A model generated the notes under the pieces. The model was not told the DNA's origin and ran no database searches. It saw nothing but the letters and a program-made list of their open reading frames with translations. A stretch of DNA of 35,058 nt from Acanthaster planci (Eukaryota > Echinodermata > Asteroidea > Valvatida > Acanthasteridae), in the NCBI RefSeq assembly GCF_001949145.1, contig NW_019091617.1:3703-38760 (forward strand), in the 5' to 3' direction. The translations under genes were made by a program, and so were the position numbers. Of this stretch, positions 22,257 through 32,800 are shown one piece after another (positions within the stretch are counted from its first letter, which is position 1; each line of letters opens with the position of its first letter).

Positions 22257-22420
22257 TGCGGTGGAGGGAACGGCCAAAAATGGCTGTTTTCTGAAGATGT
22301 CTTGCTCGCCGGCTGTCGTCTGTCTCGTCGGGTGTTGGTGTGTGCCAATGTTACAAATGGCGCATGCGCAACTGTTGGACTGCTCATAATAAGGTTTCAA
22401 TGAGAAATCACGAATCGACT
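22257..22420 (-). promoter_or_regulatory. APP 5' UTR and proximal promoter with NRF-1-like site
   Basis: About 105 bp upstream of the ATG is the palindrome gcgcatgcgc (22360-22369), the core of an NRF-1 site. It overlaps atggcg, a YY1-like core. A CCAAT on the plus strand lies at about 22345-22349. The block 22255-22370 has more CpG than its surroundings, as expected at a promoter. NRF-1 sites are common in animal housekeeping promoters. The start of transcription is not visible. Confidence 0.55.
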
Positions 22421-23058
22421 ATATTTTTATCGAGAGAAGGAAGAATCGAAATAACATAGTTTTGGCAATGCTGAGGTTTAGGAAAGGAAACGGAGAGATT
22501 CGATTTATTTCAAGAGAAAACCCCAGTCCCTGTCGGGAAAAATGGTTTCCCAACTTCCAGAATCTGAGATGTTTATGATCAACTGCTCCAATTGATTTTG
22601 CTCTGTGATCTGACTGGGCAAATACGCCCAATTTCTTTTTTTTTCATTAAAGTTCAAACAAACGAGTTCCACAATCCCAAACTGCTATAGAATACAGAAA
22701 TACATACATAAAAAAGTTCATATGGATTTACCAATGTTCTCTAAAGTATAAGAAAAGGGACTAAAGATATCTTTCTTGAATTTAATGTTATGCCGCCAGT
22801 TTGCAATTTCTGTTAATTTGTTCCTTTTCAAAAGGGAATGCCCACTAGAAATTGACGTACTTTATGATGTACTTGACCTTAAACAGAGATTCTCCCGATA
22901 AAGTGATAAATTTCCAGGAAGCTGTCTTTTTTGTTATTTTTCTCATTTGTTTCAAATTCTGGAGGGTCTCCCGCTACTTTTGAGGAGCAAGAGGCGTTCG
23001 TAATTTGTAACAATGATTAAAACTATCAACGGCGGCGGAACAGTTTTGCGAAACCATC

Positions 23059-23190
23059 AGGCATCAGCCATTAATTGGCCAATTCATTAAGCCCCTAGCA
23101 ACGAGGACCTGCGAAATGTAGGGGCCATGCCCCCCCCCAGTGAAAAAGTTGGCCTGCCCTCCCCCTCCCCGCCACCAGTGAAAACTCCAA
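23059..23190. repeat. Dispersed repeat copy 2 of 2, with poly-C tract
   Basis: It begins aggcatcagccattaatt, then tcattaagcccctagcaa, and continues into ggggccatgccccccccccag and C-rich sequence ending gccaccagtgaaaac. It parallels the copy at 34224-34350. The C-rich tract makes short spurious open frames on the minus strand. Confidence 0.45.
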
Positions 23191-24308
23191 GAGGACGGTG
23201 ATTCTCCAGAAATGTATCAGTTAGATGCTCAAGAAGACAGTTGAAAATCTTGACGGAAATGGGTAAGAAGAATACCAAGAAGTAACGAATAATTCGAAAA
23301 TCGAACAAAATGGCCCTATTTATAGGGCCACTTTCTTTGTCAGTGCATTATTTCTGAATTCGTTAATTGAAAATTGCATGGTTTATGCAAGTAACCCTAC
23401 CATTTCGTGGGATTTCATGAAATCGATTAGTGAACATGATTTAATCGAAAGAGTCGATACCATGAAGCCTAACAAGATCGCAGTGAAAAGGCGTTCAACC
23501 TTCAGTAGTAGCGAGAATATTAAAATCGCCTACGCCGTGACGTCAACGTCTACAGCTCTATTGAAGTGACTCGGTGCGGATAATTAATTATGACCTTAAA
23601 TTTGAAAGCAAATTGCATGGGCCTCGATGATCCGTGTAAGTCATTTGTAATCTCAGTCATCAAATAAATGACAGGTAAGTTTCAGAGAAAATGCTTTGAA
23701 AGAAAACAAAATGAACCTATGAGATCGGCCGTCGGGGGCCCACGGGGGGCAGTGCGCTTGAGTGGTCACTCCCATAAAATACGCCAAGAATATGCGCTGG
23801 GAAAATAACATCCTATACGTTAACTTCCAAATCACTGCAGTTGAAACAGCAGACTAATTTTTTTTCAACAACTGTTAACAACCCTTATTTGCTGTCCAAA
23901 CTTCTTACATCCCAAACTACTACGAGAAATAAAAAACGAAATGGGGAAAAGGAATAAGCCTTTAAAACTATCGAAATATCCAGGGGCCTCCTCAAAAGAT
24001 TTTCTTACTTTTCAAAGAATTGTGGGTAAAAGGTAGTCCGGTTTCGAGATATCAAAATAATGGACATAGTTGTATGATATATTAGTCCCCTAACCTACCA
24101 ATCTGGCATGCGTGAAAGGTTTCTTAGCGAAGCATTTGTAAACTGATCAATGCAAGAAAAAAAAAAAGAAAGATCTGGCGGAACAAAGAGTACTGAAAGG
24201 AACCTTGTTTACTCGAAAGGTGCAATGTAATGGCTCAGGAATTTAAAGGGTGGCTGCAATTGACGTTTTCTACAATACAGACCTCAAACATGTATCTTTG
24301 CGTCTTAC

Positions 24309-24444
24309 GTAGCCCCATTTTCAAATTTCGTTTTCCTATTTCAGAGTTTTTGCCACCTTTTAAGTTCTTTATAAAAACCAAAGATGCGGCTGCGGCAATT
24401 ACGAAATAAAACATGGCGCGGTACAGAATTACCATGCAAGTCAT
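24309..24444 (-). CDS. Weak candidate first exon with membrane helix
   Basis: On the minus strand, ATG codons at 24444 and further in open a frame with a hydrophobic stretch (MFYFVIAAAASLVFIKN) then a basic segment (GKRNLKMGL). It ends at a consensus donor C/gtaaga. The layout fits a type II membrane anchor, but there is no family match, the first ATG context is poor and no second exon was found between here and APP. Confidence 0.2.
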
Positions 24445-26159
24445 CAAAATATGCAGTAGTACGAACGTTTAAAAAACAAATGTAATTGTTCTGAACATTC
24501 TGGGGTTGATTCCAACAGAAATACTCAAAATACCTCGCAGATTTTCAGAAAGATGTCGAGTATTTAATTCGTTTTTAATGTCACCATTTCAGCTGTTACA
24601 TCAAGTAACGGATCCATTACGTTGAACACAAAAGCTGTTGTTTGCAAAAATTCTCCTGGAAGTTCATGAACCTAAAGATTCCACATTAAAGCTACATAAA
24701 TTTTCATTCACGCTTTTAAGCACAACTTTAAAGCACGGGAATAACTCACCCATAGTAAACCAAACAAGGAGATTGTTCAAGTCGGAGACGAATTCGTCTG
24801 GATATGAGTTTAATGGGGCGGAGGTATACTACAAGATCAACTCTTATCTTTTCCAAACAGGAGGAAAAGTGTCAAGCCAAGCTGACTATTTCCAAAGTGT
24901 ACACATGCACTCTTTCAGCGGCGTAAAGTTAGCGTAAATTCTGTCCAGGTTCGCTTCCATCTGTTACTCAACAACCAAATCTCAAGTAAAAATATCAAAC
25001 CAACACATTAGGGATCTTGTCAGGGCAGTATCAAGTGTCGCAGGATTGATCTTAGCACCCGTTTTGTTTACATACGTACAACAGAAAGGACAAACAGTTC
25101 ATTAAAAGAAACAAAACTAAGTAAACTAAACATAAACTCAGAACCAATCTTTAACGAAGGACTGCGCTTAAGGGTTAAGGCACTTCGTTAGATTGTCATA
25201 TGGAAGACTTTCAGTGAACTTTGTTGCTGGGCTTTTCAAATTAAAGCAAAAACATAAAGATAACGGTTACAAAGAAAATTCAATTACTGTATATACTGCA
25301 AAGAAAACAAACACCTTTAATTATTGATTCACTTTGTTTGTTCATTAATTTGTTAATGGCTCACATGGTCCCAGTTTTAATAGGAAAAGAACCATCTGGT
25401 ACGTAAGATATCATGAAACTCATTACATGCACGTTCATGTACAAATTCCTCTGTAAATGGCATGACAAATTAAAATATGTACCCAAAAAAGAGAATGGGG
25501 AAAATCTTACAAACATAACATAAAATGCCCAGGAGAACAGGTCCATCAATGAACAATGAAATGCTAAAGAAAAACGATATTGCACAAATCTCAAAAGTCT
25601 AGCATGCTGTGGCTTAAAGCAGTGTTCATTCATACATGTACATGTGCGCCAAGAAATCTTACATCCCCCCCACATAATTCTGAAAACCTTAAACACTGAC
25701 ATGCAACATAACTTGATAAACAATCTACATGTACTTGCTTTTTCAAATCAATATTGTATAGTGCTGTAACAACCAAGGTAGAAAAATAGTACTTAGAAAA
25801 TGTTACACAGGGAAGAAAGAAAAGAATGAAGATCCATGTATATTGCTACATTATACTTATTCACATGAAAGACAGGCAGTAATGGTCATTTGGAAGAAAT
25901 GTCTCATTTTCCAAGATTTTACTTTTTACAAGTTTTTTTTAACTTATTTTGTACAAAATATCTTTGAAGCTTTGTGTAACCGATCAAAACAAGACAAGAA
26001 GGTATGATTCCATCTCACTCTAACTCAAGAGGACAACTCTACAAACAGAAAACCCCTTGAAATGGAGAGAAGATCTGCTAATTTATCAGTAAAAATATGA
26101 ACCTTTCTTTCACTTGGTTTTACTTCAAAGTAGATATTGCCATGCAAAATCTTATTTTA

Positions 26160-26751
26160 AAGCAACTGATAATATTTATTTCCAAATTTGTATTATCTTA
26201 TTTCTCTACTTATATCTATTCCAACCAATCCCCAAATATACAAAATATGACTGAACAACTCTCATCTCAGATGAAGTTAAAGAACAACTGGCATCGAAAT
26301 CTTAAAAGCTTGAATACTGGAAGAAATATTCTAAGAAGATTTCACCAATTTACCATAAAAAGACCAAAATAAAAGACTATTGCTTCTGAAATTTTAAGTA
26401 CAAGGCAACAAATGAATGGAAACACATTTGATTCATATGACAATGCAATATCCATCTCGCTATGTTTTTACTGGGTAGCACGTTGGGGTAAAAATGAACA
26501 GTCTTCTAGGTCCAAGGGGAACAATACAGCCTACATTATGTTATGAAATCTGAAGCTATTCCTCCAACTCTTGGGTTAATTTAAATAAATTTGGTCAAAA
26601 GCTTGACCAAATTCAGGGGAACTATTACCTTCAACAAGGACAGTTTAATGTTTGTAACTTTCAGATTTTTGCACAGATGTTATGCATATTTCACTTAAAC
26701 AGAGAATAGGTCACTGGTGAAAGGCCTCTTGACATGGTGACCTTTGTGACA
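26160..26751 (-). other. Likely SEL1L3 3' untranslated region
   Basis: Noncoding sequence follows the stop on the minus strand. Candidate poly(A) signals are ATTAAA (plus-strand tttaat, 26644-26649) and AATAAA (plus-strand tttatt, 26175-26180). The first gives a 3' UTR of about 120 nt, the second about 570 nt; the longer form would include the hairpin at 26588-26613. The end point is inferred, not seen. Confidence 0.4.
26588..26613. repeat. Perfect 11-bp stem, 4-nt loop inverted repeat in the SEL1L3 3' UTR
   Basis: The arms aatttggtcaa and ttgaccaaatt are exact reverse complements around aagc. It lies about 140 nt downstream of the SEL1L3 stop, so transcripts using the distal poly(A) signal could form a stable stem-loop there. 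Confidence 0.75.
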
Positions 26752-26871
26752 TCAATTCTCTGAACTTTGACCGGATGGTGTGTCGCTTTGTTGTCTTGAT
26801 TCTCTGATGTGATGGAGAGCTGTTCCAATGTAGGACAGTGTAATGATGCCTAACATCAAAGCAATAGACAC
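26752..26871 (-). CDS. SEL1L3: SEL1L3 last coding exon: transmembrane helix and tail
   Basis: The exon has 39 codons and a TGA stop, with acceptor tttacacag. It begins VSIALMLGIITLSYIGTAL, a single membrane helix continuing from exon h, followed by a short charged, Ser/Gln-rich tail ending SSEN. The position of the helix at the C-terminus and the short tail agree with SEL1L3 topology (lumenal/extracellular Sel1 repeats, short cytosolic end). Confidence 0.87.
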   Translation of the reverse strand: MSIALMLGIITLSYIGTALHHIRESRQQSDTPSGQSSEN

Positions 26872-29800
26872 CTGTGTAAAGGCAAAACATGAATGTTTAT
26901 TTAAGAAGATGTGCGAATGAGGGATAACAGGCAGCTCAAGGAACATCGGATAGAGGGGTCTAACTCTAAATAACAAAAAGAGAATGTTGAGACATTTGGG
27001 GGCTTTCAGTAGCTAACAAGGCCTAGGATTTCTCAAAAATAGTTTGATATTGCTCATGGCTTTTAAAACAAAGTGCACAAAAATCCAAACATCCCATCAT
27101 TTGTGGAATAAAAATCTTCAAATTCTACAAAAACCACAACCTCATCTTGGATCTTTATCCTTTTGTAGAAATGTTTATATGGTCATTCTATACACACAGA
27201 GTCCTGTCCCTGTTACACCTGACCCATATAATTTGACATGGAAACATCACTGGAATTGATTTCAAACTATATTCATTTATCTGACAGGTAAATCACACTA
27301 ATGAATCATTCCTATAAATCCAAAATGTTTTCTAAATTTACAAAATCATATGTAAGAACCGACAGGCGTAATTTGGACCCCAAATTTATAGAACTGTTAA
27401 TTAATAATGTAAGAGTAACCTAGGCAACAGCATTTGGTGTGAGTGACCAGCTTTCCACTGAATGAGCACAAATATGTATCACTATTGCATATGAGGAAAG
27501 TGATGGAACAATTACACATAATGAATTGTCTTTACCTTAACTGCTAAAGTATACTTGCTCCATAGATCCAAGAGTTGAACGCGGAGTAATGCCAGACCAC
27601 ATGGCAGGTAGGAATCCTTACTACCTCCATCTCGACACCTGAGGGTCATCAAAGAAAACAGACTACGTATTGCAAGTGCAGAACTGAATATGGCTTCACT
27701 GACATAACCGTTACCAAAATCCTTCACAATTCTTCAATGTGTTGGACACCAACTGCATTCCTACCATTCAAGCATTAATGGATCATTAGTCACTGACCAT
27801 GCCTATTTCTATTTCTTTTGGGTGACTTTATGATTGAGCTTTCTCTGTTTTCCCAGCAAATTGTTTACCCATCTACTCATCATTTCCTTCATCTTCTTTT
27901 TCAAGATACACTTTGCTTCAGGGAGATGTTAGTTTTTAATTATGGGTTTTGCCCTAACCCAACGTATATTCATAAATACTGTATACTCAGTGCTTGTCAG
28001 ATCGCTCGCGAAAAAATTCACAAGATTTACTCAAGTGTAAAGTCAAACCTTTGGTTCTTCCTAACTGAATGAATTACAGCACTACTACAGTGGAACGTCG
28101 CTATACCGAACATTCGGCTGTACCTAACATCGTCCCTGGCTCCCAGTAATTTGTGCACAGAACCTACCAAACACTATTCAGTTGCCGTTTGTAATTCCCG
28201 AAAAACAGTCGGTGCTTTTTTATGTTAAAAAGTGACAAGTGGCTATTATTTCTCCAAGGATTAGAAGGGAAAGCCACTAGTTGTCAACGGTATTGAATAG
28301 ACACTGGTTTTGCGACTCCACATGATCGCGTGCGGACTTCTCCCACTTGAACAGTCTCAAAGAAGCCTGTGGTTTCACCTTGGAGAGTGACTGGCTATAA
28401 TGACTACACTAGCTGCGGCCAACCATTTTGGACAGTCTCAAAGAAGCCTGTGGCTTCATCTTGGACAGTGACTGGCTATAATGACTACACTAGCCGCGGC
28501 CAACCATTTTGGACAGTCTCAAAGAAGCCTGTGGCTTCACCTTGGACAGTGACTGGCTATAATGACTACACTAGCTGCGGCCAACCATTTTGGACAGTCT
28601 CAAAGAAGCCTGTGGCTTCACCATGGACAGTGACTGTCGATAATGACTACACTAGCCACGGCCAACCATTTTGGACTGTCTCAAAGAAGCCTGTGGCTTC
28701 ACCGTGGACAGTGACTGGCTACAATGACTACACTAGCAACAGCCAACCATTTTGGACAGTCTCATAAAGTCTCACCTCCTGTACACAGCCATGATCAGCT
28801 GGGTTTTGTCATCTGAGTTATACACATCGCTAGGAATGTGAAGGCTTTTCCACAGGGTATTGTCAATCTCTGTGCCTTCCTCCAGGAGATAAGCAAGGTT
28901 AAACAATGCCTGAGAACAACGAAAACAAAATAAGATCATGAAGCAAATCTGACAAATTTAAGAAAGGTGAAACTTCTGCAATTATGCAAAGTCCTTCATC
29001 ACTCCCTCAAGCCACTGTTAACAGAAATTTGATCCAGCCTGAAATCACCATAGCAGGCTGAATATCACTTCTTGTTCCTTGTTTCAATGTAACACATCTC
29101 TCAAGAATGAACAAACCTGTGGATCTCTTCTCATAGCAGCCATGGAGTAGTACTGGACAGCAATGGTTTTGTCTTGGTCTCCATGTTGCCCGTAATAATA
29201 AAAATCACCCATCTTCAGTTGGGCTGTGAAATATTAACAAAAATAAGTCTATTGGAAGTTTGCAAGATGTGACAACGATATGTGAGAGAACAACGGATTT
29301 CTTCAGCAAGTAAATTTCAAGCAGCACAAGGCTTTGTACAAGTATTTGCCACATGTGAAAACAGTTTCACGAATCCATGAAGGAAATTTGGCTTGAAGCT
29401 GACAAATTGTGCAGTAGTTTTCATTAAATTGTAAATGTGCATGTACAGCCGTAAATTACTCCCAATAAACTATTTTAGAGACCTAGTTGAATCTGAAATG
29501 AACGAATTCTACCCCAATATGTTCCTTTCATTCCATCCTCCAGGAAAAAAACTGAGGTAAACTTAAGTGTTTGAGTTATTTGAATGATTTTCTGATGCCT
29601 GAATCAACCTACAGATAACGTGTGGCTCGGCTGCATGGCTGGACAGGTTGTAATATTTCCATGTACAGTCAGTTTGGATGTAGGTGAATACTTGGCCATC
29701 CTGGCAACAAATGAATGAAAATGGTACAAGGCTCAATCTAACAATACTTAAATTCCTGTCGAGATTGAGAGAAATGGTTTGGAATTGCAACATGACTTTT

Positions 29801-32800
29801 CAGCCTTTGGGTCAAGGTAAAGTCAGGGGTCTCCCCAGGATTTTATCAAAGGCATTGGAGATTTCTGTCCTTGTCCACTGACAAATTGTGAAGCCTTGGC
29901 ATGGGGTTTGGACTCTGCTTAATGCCCCGCCCCTAAATTTTGAACTTTAAATGCTCTTTAGTGCATCTAAAGGGTTTTCTGAGCTTTTCACTGGTAATTT
30001 CCTGTGGAAAAATGAAAGATTTAAAGTGCTTTATTCCAATGATTTACAAACTGTTTACATTGCAAAAACTTGGTAAATGATTGTGAATTAACGAATCTCT
30101 TGATTGACAGGTGCTACAAAGTTCCATGTTTTTGATTGCCTTCTTCTCAAAAGTGATCTGTCGAATTTCAAAAGAAAATTCACAAAAGGCATCCACCTGT
30201 GTACAGCCCAAGGCACAAGCTAAGCTGCTGTACACAGCCCGCTTATGTTGACTGGACGTCGTGCACGCAGGGCACGCCGCCAGGCCACTGCCCAAGCTGG
30301 GCCCGGCAGTGGCCATTCGGAAAATCACGATGGACTTTAGTGCTCTGTGGTCAACTGCTCCTACACTCCCAATCTAAACCTTATACATGTACTTTGGAAG
30401 GTATTTCTGATAAATTTCTTTTGTCAAATATGATACCTAGTTTCTTGTATATGTCACAGACAGCCTTCAACATGCCACTTGAACAAAAATGCTCATTATT
30501 CACAGATGAAACCCCAAGAAAACTTCACGTTTTCTTTTGCGGAACTTTCGTCATTGATGAATAGTTAAGGCATGGCTTATACAATTCAAACACTGTCCAT
30601 TCATGCCAGAATCAATAGTATGGTCCCGGGAATAGAAATCTTTTTACGTTTATCATTTTGATGGAGAGACTTGGAACTATGTTTTTATACACAAAACCGA
30701 TCCATGTGCAAAACGTGTGAGCCAAAGCCCATTTTGATTCCTGCTGTTGGCCATGCAATGGTAGGCCTAATAATGTGCATGTCAAGGGTGAAAAAATGGG
30801 TATCAGGTAATTTTTTGCATATCGAAAATGACTGGGAAAAGAATTATGTATATTGGGCCGATACGCAAGTTTGTATGTAGGGATAACCCTGTAATGCAAA
30901 TATCCATTTTGGATTTTAGCCCTGTCTGACGTATATTATAACATTATATACTCAGTATTTGCCCCCGAAGGCTTGTGAAAAAACCCACAAGCCTACTCGG
31001 GTGGGTCTCAAACCCACGACTTCCTCCTTATTAGTGCAGACGTCCTTGGAATAAAGTCAATATTTCCCGTAGTCACTTTAATTTGATTAAAATCTAATTA
31101 TACCAATCAGCACTGAGTAACAAAAATCTATTAGGCAATATTTTCTGAGGGCAATATTTTTTGCTAGGCAATATATTCTGAGGGCAATATGTTTCAATGC
31201 CATACAATATTTTCTGGCAAAGCAGTTCCACAGTACCACCAACCCCAGGCAGAGTATGATGATGAGACCCAGAAATAGCTATCCAAACTAAAAAGAAAGA
31301 ATATAAGTGTGTTGAGCTTCAGACTTACATGGTCTTCCTCACAGAGATGAGCTAGGTTGAACTGAGCTACTTCCACACCTGTCTCAGCTACCATCATGTA
31401 ATACACAATGCTCTCACCCCTAGAGGAGGGAGTATAGCAGGAAAATGACATGAGTGATGATAGTTTTTGGGATTGAGTGAACCCTCAATCACTGAAGAGA
31501 TGAGGTTAACTGGTGGAAAAGGAAACATCCAACTATTGGTACAGGATTGTCTGAACCTACGGCGTGTCTCTGTCTTCATCTTCAGTAGCGGATGACAAAT
31601 AATAACCAAGACATTACAGTTGATAGAGAAGGTGAGTAGTCAGTCATGAGTGGCTTCTTTGAAGGAAATACTTCATAGTGTACAATACTGTAAATTGCTC
31701 CTTTTCATGTCATGTTAACCTTTTCCCTAACCAAATTCAGACTTTTGTTTACTGTTATTCTCTGCTGTATCTCTAATTTTTTAAAAATTCTTCTAAACGA
31801 TATTTTCCTCTTATCCCAACGTATGCACTTATGCTGTATTCTCAGTGCAGTCTATGAGGGGTGAAAAATCACAAGCTTGCTTGCGTGGGATTCGAACCAA
31901 TGACTTCCTGCTGACAGGTACAGATGTCTTAACCACTTGATCACTGAGTTTGCCAAGACTGAACAGCTGGCTTGAATCTGATGTAGTAGCGAGTATGACA
32001 CATAGCCAGTGGTACATGTGATAAGGTTTGTGTCTGGGATGTCAATTTTAGACAAGATTTTAGCCTTACACAGACGTAAACGCTATTATTCCAATTCAAA
32101 TCGGAGAGTTGCAAGCTGATGGTTTGCCACGCCTACTCTTAACCATTACTCCTCCCCTAACTCTTTGTTCATTGAATCCTTCAATCTTACCAAGACCCTG
32201 CTAGGAATGCATCCAGACCTTTGCGTAACACCATCCCAATCTCTGGGTTCTTCTCACACACAAACCGAGACCAACTGTTGACAAATAGTCGTATCAAGTG
32301 TCAGTCCAGTTAATTTCTCCATTATTATAAATAACAAAATTAAAAACGACCAGGTTGAAAAATCTAGAAATATCTTTTTTTCAAGATACATATACGTTGG
32401 GTAAGGGCAAAACCAGTTATATATAGAAATATCTTCCTTACTGGAAATTGGCCGGAAAGGCAAGGGAACCTGTGACCTTTAAGACATGGTGCCAGAGCTC
32501 TATTAACTGAGCTATCCAGCTCTGTATCTGAATAATATTAATAAACAGTATAATGAAGACTCTACAAACCAGCAAGAGTGAAAGGGTGCATTTTCAGTTG
32601 AAGATTAATTTGATTTATGAATGGGGCACTATTTGATGTGGTACATGTATACATGGGAGATTGTTACATAGGTCAGGTGCAGTATTATTGGAAGGCCGGG
32701 CATGTTGACCTGTTTTGATAAGAAATGATGGAGTGAACAGATCTTGTTGCTGGAGTGAAGAGTCCTTGGATGATGTATGCATTTGTACATTCATTCTTGG

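Larger units (their letters stand above)
22421..26159. other. Intergenic region between SEL1L3 and APP
   Basis: This is AT-rich sequence with very few ACATGT motifs. It holds one dispersed repeat copy (23059-23190), an isolated CRE octamer (23538-23545) and a weak exon candidate (24309-24444). Open frames at 23378-23569 and 24638-24937 lack family signatures. Distal APP regulatory sequence could lie here but nothing marks it. Confidence 0.4.

Noticed and set aside
22257-22400. N-terminal extension of APP exon 1 upstream of the chosen ATG
   Set aside because: The frame is open, but it would bury the signal peptide behind about 48 residues and spans the NRF-1-like promoter palindrome; the internal ATG has a good context.
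23378-23569. Plus-strand open frame with a CRE octamer inside
   Set aside because: No family signature and no promoter context beyond one isolated TGACGTCA.
24638-24937. Plus-strand 99-codon frame
   Set aside because: Composition and codon use are not coding-like; no domain or splice sites recognised.
28369-28767. Plus-strand 132-codon repeat protein
   Set aside because: The frame is open because the 81-bp unit is a multiple of three. Most inter-copy changes alter the residue, and it lies in an intron antisense to SEL1L3.
31880-31960. Functional Ser/Leu tRNA gene
   Set aside because: B-box is perfect, but the 3' acceptor half is missing and the tail is shared with other repeat copies.
32460-32530. 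Functional tRNA gene
   Set aside because: A-box and B-box are present but acceptor and T stems do not pair, and it is fused to a SINE-type tail.
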